From: an uncultured Cocleimonas sp.
Lineage (GTDB): Bacteria; Pseudomonadota; Gammaproteobacteria; Thiotrichales; Thiotrichaceae
Direction: 5' to 3'
Assembly (NCBI GenBank): GCA_938041705.1
Contig: CALISP010000248.1
Span: 1-7,883 of the forward strand
Length of the DNA: 7,883 nucleotides
Shown: in pieces, positions 6,414-7,883 of the stretch
How the letters are laid out: each line of letters begins with the position of its first letter
How positions within the stretch are numbered: the stretch's first letter is position 1
Program-made: the position numbers and the translations under genes
Notes under the pieces: generated by a model
Told to the model about the DNA's origin: nothing
Databases searched by the model: none
What the model saw: the letters and a program-made list of their open reading frames with translations, nothing else

Positions 6414-7163
6414 TTACTCGATGCCACCATCATGTTCATCTTGCCATTTTTGAAGCTCATCCCATTTACCATCAGCAGCCATTTTAGCTTGCTTAGGCCA
6501 TGAACCAGGGTTCATTGCTCCGAAACGACCTTCAGACTCATCAAGAATCTTTTGTACCGCTTCAACTTTAGCTTTACCAAGGTCAGCAAAAGTAACAAGT
6601 CCAGCAGCAACTAATGCGCCAGCTGCTTTTGGTCCGATACCTTCAACTTTTGTTAAATCATCAGCAGCTGAATCTTTCTTAGCTTTTGCTGGAGCAGCTT
6701 TCTTAGCTGCTGGCTTTTTTTCAGCTACTGCTTTTGGAGCTGCTTCTTTCTTTGGTGCGGCCTTCTTAGCTGCTGGTTTTTTAGCTGCTTTAGCATCTTC
6801 GTCTGTATCTGCTGCTTTAGCTTTTGCTGTCGCTTTTTTAGCTACAGTGCCTTTGCCATTGATATTCTGAATCTGGATTTGAGTGAAATTCTGACGATGT
6901 CCCGTACGCTTCTGATGATGCTTACGACGTCTAAACTTAATGATTTCAACTTTCTTGGCACGACCATGTGCAATGACTTCAGCTACAACTTTTGCACTAG
7001 CAATAGTTGGAGTACCGATAGTGATATCATCACCATCTGCAATCATTAATACTTCTTCGAATGTTACTGACTCACCGATACCGGCTTCAATAGATTCAAC
7101 TTTAAGAACATTTCCAGGCTCAACACGATATTGTTTACCACCTGTTTTGATTACTGCGTACAT
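6414..7163 (-). CDS. rplU: 50S ribosomal protein L21 (bL21) with helix-hairpin-helix C-terminal extension
   Basis: The protein has 249 residues, whereas L21 is typically about 103. Residues 1-103 are a complete L21 core: MYAVIKTGGKQYRVEPG at the start, the basic FRRRKHHQKRTGHRQ loop that contacts 23S rRNA (78-91), and the closing FTQIQIQNI strand. Residues about 104-166 form a low-complexity linker rich in Lys and Ala with many AAKK/PAAKKAAP repeats. Residues 167-215 are a helix-hairpin-helix (DLTKVEGIGPKAAGALVAAGLVT), and 216-249 form a helical tail with SWPKQAKMAADGKWDELQ. Extended L21 proteins of this kind occur in some lineages (Alphaproteobacteria, Bacteroidetes), as far as I recall; for a gammaproteobacterium-like genome it is unusual. 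The HhH could bind rRNA or DNA. A GAAGGAAG Shine-Dalgarno lies just upstream of the ATG. Transcription should start from the promoter at 7253-7281. rpmA, normally next, is absent: a terminator follows directly. Confidence 0.96.
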   Translation of the reverse strand: MYAVIKTGGKQYRVEPGNVLKVESIEAGIGESVTFEEVLMIADGDDITIGTPTIASAKVVAEVIAHGRAKKVEIIKFRRRKHHQKRTGHRQNFTQIQIQNINGKGTVAKKATAKAKAADTDEDAKAAKKPAAKKAAPKKEAAPKAVAEKKPAAKKAAPAKAKKDSAADDLTKVEGIGPKAAGALVAAGLVTFADLGKAKVEAVQKILDESEGRFGAMNPGSWPKQAKMAADGKWDELQKWQDEHDGGIE

Positions 7164-7252
7164 TTTATTCTTCCTTCGATACGAGTGTTAAAAAAATAGT
7201 TAAAATAGACGTAAAACTGAAATCGTAAAACGCTTCTTAACTAAGCCGCGCG

Positions 7253-7281
7253 ATTAAACGATTAACTGGCGTGGTTGTCAA
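7253..7281 (-). promoter_or_regulatory. Sigma70 promoter of rplU with GC-rich discriminator
   Basis: Read on the minus strand, TTGACA (7276-7281, perfect -35) and TTTAAT (7253-7258, five of six for the -10) are 17 bases apart, the ideal spacing. CGCGCGGC (7245-7252) follows the -10 immediately. A GC-rich discriminator of this sort is typical of ribosomal promoters inhibited by ppGpp and DksA, so stringent control is likely by inference. The leader to the rplU ATG would be about 80 bases; it has two TTTTACG copies but no clear hairpin that I can defend. Confidence 0.8.
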
Positions 7282-7303
7282 GGTTTAAGCGCTATTTTAT
7301 ACC
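7275..7303 (+). promoter_or_regulatory. Candidate divergent promoter for the DUF4442 gene
   Basis: TTGTCA (7275-7280, five of six) and TATACC (7298-7303, four of six) are 17 bases apart on the plus strand. The -35 overlaps the rplU -35 because TTGTCAA reads TTGACAA on the other strand. The -10 is mediocre, and the leader to the GTG at 7382 would be about 70 bases. Confidence 0.4.
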
Positions 7304-7381
7304 ATTTTTTCTATATTAAATATCATGCTTTACCCAATAATTACGGTAACATAATCACTTAAAATATTATGGAAAGCCGAA

Positions 7382-7883
7382 GTGTCAAAAAAGAATAAAT
7401 TCAATCTCAGCGCCTTTGCTAGTAAATACCTTAATTTTATCTCAGAAGAGAGACGAATGGCTATTTGGCCTGCATGGTGGATGATGCGAATTAAGGTCAC
7501 TTCATTAGCTAATGATTGGCGTGAAGTTCGTATTACCTTACCGCTAACATGGATTTCTAAAAATGCTGGAGGTGGAATGTTTGGTGGTTTCCAAGCCTCG
7601 CTAGCGGATCCTATCGCACCCTTGGCCTGTGTGAAGATATTTAAGGGTTACGATGTTTGGACACGTAAATTAACCGTTGATTTTGAAAGACCTGGAATTA
7701 CAGACTTGGAATTACGTTTTGATTTTCCAATTGAAAAAGAGCAGGAAATATTTGAAGAGCTGGCTAAACGAGGACGAAGTACGCCTACTTTTGAGTATGG
7801 TTTGTATCTTCAGGATGGCACATTATGTACTAGAGTTGAGTGTGTTGTTGCAATTCGTGAACAAGGATACGCAAATCGAAAAA
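7382..7883 (+). CDS. DUF4442 family protein (hotdog-fold thioesterase-like), 3' end beyond the window
   Basis: The frame opens with GTG at 7382 and stays open for 167 codons to the window edge. It follows the DUF4442 pattern: an N-terminal helical region, WPAWWMMRIKV (29-39), the WREVRITLPLTW strand (46-57), GGGMFGGFQASLADP (63-77), which is the central hotdog helix with D76, then DVWTRKLTVDFERPG (91-105) and a final strand region CTRVECVVAIRE (149-160). DUF4442 proteins belong to the hotdog superfamily, related to PaaI-type thioesterases; the substrate is unknown. Upstream in frame there is no ATG before a TAA at 7352, and the GTG is preceded by GGAAA at a workable distance. An ATG at 7369 is out of frame and soon hits a stop. 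The gene is divergent from rplU, with which it may share a promoter region. Confidence 0.88.
   Translation, partial: MSKKNKFNLSAFASKYLNFISEERRMAIWPAWWMMRIKVTSLANDWREVRITLPLTWISKNAGGGMFGGFQASLADPIAPLACVKIFKGYDVWTRKLTVDFERPGITDLELRFDFPIEKEQEIFEELAKRGRSTPTFEYGLYLQDGTLCTRVECVVAIREQGYANRK

Overview
The window looks like chromosomal DNA of an AT-rich proteobacterium, most likely a gammaproteobacterium. The evidence is an RlmD of the E. coli RumA type (TRAM domain plus a four-cysteine iron-sulfur motif at matching positions), a YdgA/DUF945-like envelope protein, and an L21 core that resembles the gammaproteobacterial form. I cannot place the genus. No intergenic gap exceeds about 220 bases, and I see no tRNA, rRNA, CRISPR array or transposase gene.

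Layout, left to right. (1) Bases 2-211 hold the 3' part of a BrnA/CopG-type antitoxin gene whose ribbon-helix-helix is interrupted by an in-frame TGA. (2) Bases 298-1560 encode a very AT-rich, membrane-anchored DUF945-like protein. (3) Bases 1694-2947 encode a secreted protein with a Cys/His pattern suggestive of an NlpC/P60 or papain-like fold. (4) Bases 2969-3061 contain a nested palindrome with perfect 18-bp arms. (5) Bases 3108-4454 encode RlmD, the 23S rRNA m5U1939 methyltransferase. (6) Bases 4552-5013 encode an unrecognised protein with a C-terminal membrane anchor. (7) Bases 5115-6095 encode a WYL-domain transcriptional regulator. (8) Bases 6244-6342 encode a 32-residue single-span membrane peptide with its own promoter, Shine-Dalgarno and terminator. 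(9) On the minus strand, bases 6414-7163 encode ribosomal protein L21 with a long Lys/Ala linker and a helix-hairpin-helix extension. (10) Bases 7382-7883 hold the start of a DUF4442 hotdog-fold gene, divergent from rplU and cut by the window end.

Two genes concern the ribosome (rlmD, rplU), but they are not in one operon. rplU stands alone: a bidirectional terminator follows it directly and rpmA, its usual partner, is absent. rplU has a near-consensus promoter whose -35 overlaps a possible divergent promoter for the DUF4442 gene. The stretch from 4455 to 6343 reads like a small accessory segment (membrane protein, WYL regulator, small membrane peptide) between conserved genes. A functional link among these three is only inference. 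I do not see a complete, recognisable new defence or mobile system. The strongest leads are the nested palindrome, the L21 fusion with its broken operon, and the 32-residue ORF.
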